DNA from: Xanthobacteraceae bacterium
Lineage (GTDB): Bacteria > Pseudomonadota > Alphaproteobacteria > Rhizobiales > Xanthobacteraceae
NCBI GenBank assembly: GCA_030039105.1
Contig: JASHQO010000301.1
Span: forward strand, 1 to 15,394
Length of the DNA stretch: 15,394 nucleotides
Direction of reading: 5' to 3'
Made by a program: the position numbers and the translations under genes. The notes under the pieces are model-generated. The model was not told the DNA's origin. It worked only from the letters and a program-made list of their open reading frames with translations, and made no database searches. Positions 15,371-15,394 of the stretch are shown here, piece by piece (position 1 is the first letter of the stretch; every line of letters starts with the position of its first letter).

Positions 15371-15394
15371 GGCGACATCCCCGGACGCGGCGAC

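Overview
This window is GC-rich, densely packed chromosomal DNA from an alphaproteobacterium. It most resembles the order Hyphomicrobiales (Bradyrhizobium/Rhodopseudomonas/Pseudolabrys-type). The reasons are base composition, ATGA start/stop overlaps between genes, a sulfite reductase-DUF934 gene pair, and several short palindromic repeats of the kind common in rhizobial genomes. Fourteen protein genes are supported. I found no tRNA, rRNA, CRISPR array, insertion sequence, integrase or phage gene.

Layout. (1) 1-1439 (+): C-terminal ~60% of a molybdenum hydroxylase large subunit (xanthine dehydrogenase/CoxL superfamily), cut by the window edge. (2) 1571-2377 (-): a RidA-like protein lacking the archetypal catalytic Arg, and a small ABM-domain protein, separated by a facing pair of palindromic repeats. 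(3) 2540-4710 (+): a family III CoA-transferase overlapping an HMG-CoA-lyase-like C-C lyase by 4 bases. (4) 4737-7069 (-): a DUF1445 putative hydro-lyase, an ACMSD-type amidohydrolase and a PaaI-like thioesterase; the last two overlap by 4 bases. (5) 7381-12112 (+): a complete branched-chain-amino-acid-type (HAAT) ABC importer in the order binding protein, ATPase, ATPase, permease, permease. Its binding protein has a Tat-type signal, and a perfect 10-bp hairpin lies just inside the first ATPase gene. (6) 12139-15370 (-): sulfite/nitrite reductase hemoprotein, DUF934 protein (14-base overlap), and a 6PGDH-like dehydrogenase.

How they may work together (inference): regions 1-5 look like a catabolic and uptake locus for an organic acid or aromatic/heterocyclic carboxylate. 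The importer would bring in the substrate. The CoA-transferase would activate an acid to its CoA thioester, the HMGL-like enzyme would cleave a 3-hydroxy-3-methyl-acyl-CoA-like intermediate, and the thioesterase would release CoA. The amidohydrolase, hydro-lyase, RidA-like protein and molybdenum hydroxylase would act on upstream intermediates. The substrate cannot be read from the sequence. Region 6 is assimilatory sulfur metabolism and is probably an unrelated neighbour. I see no clearly unprecedented system. The best leads are the divergent active site of the HMGL-like enzyme, the RidA-like protein with Ser at position 105, and the hairpins placed at translation starts.
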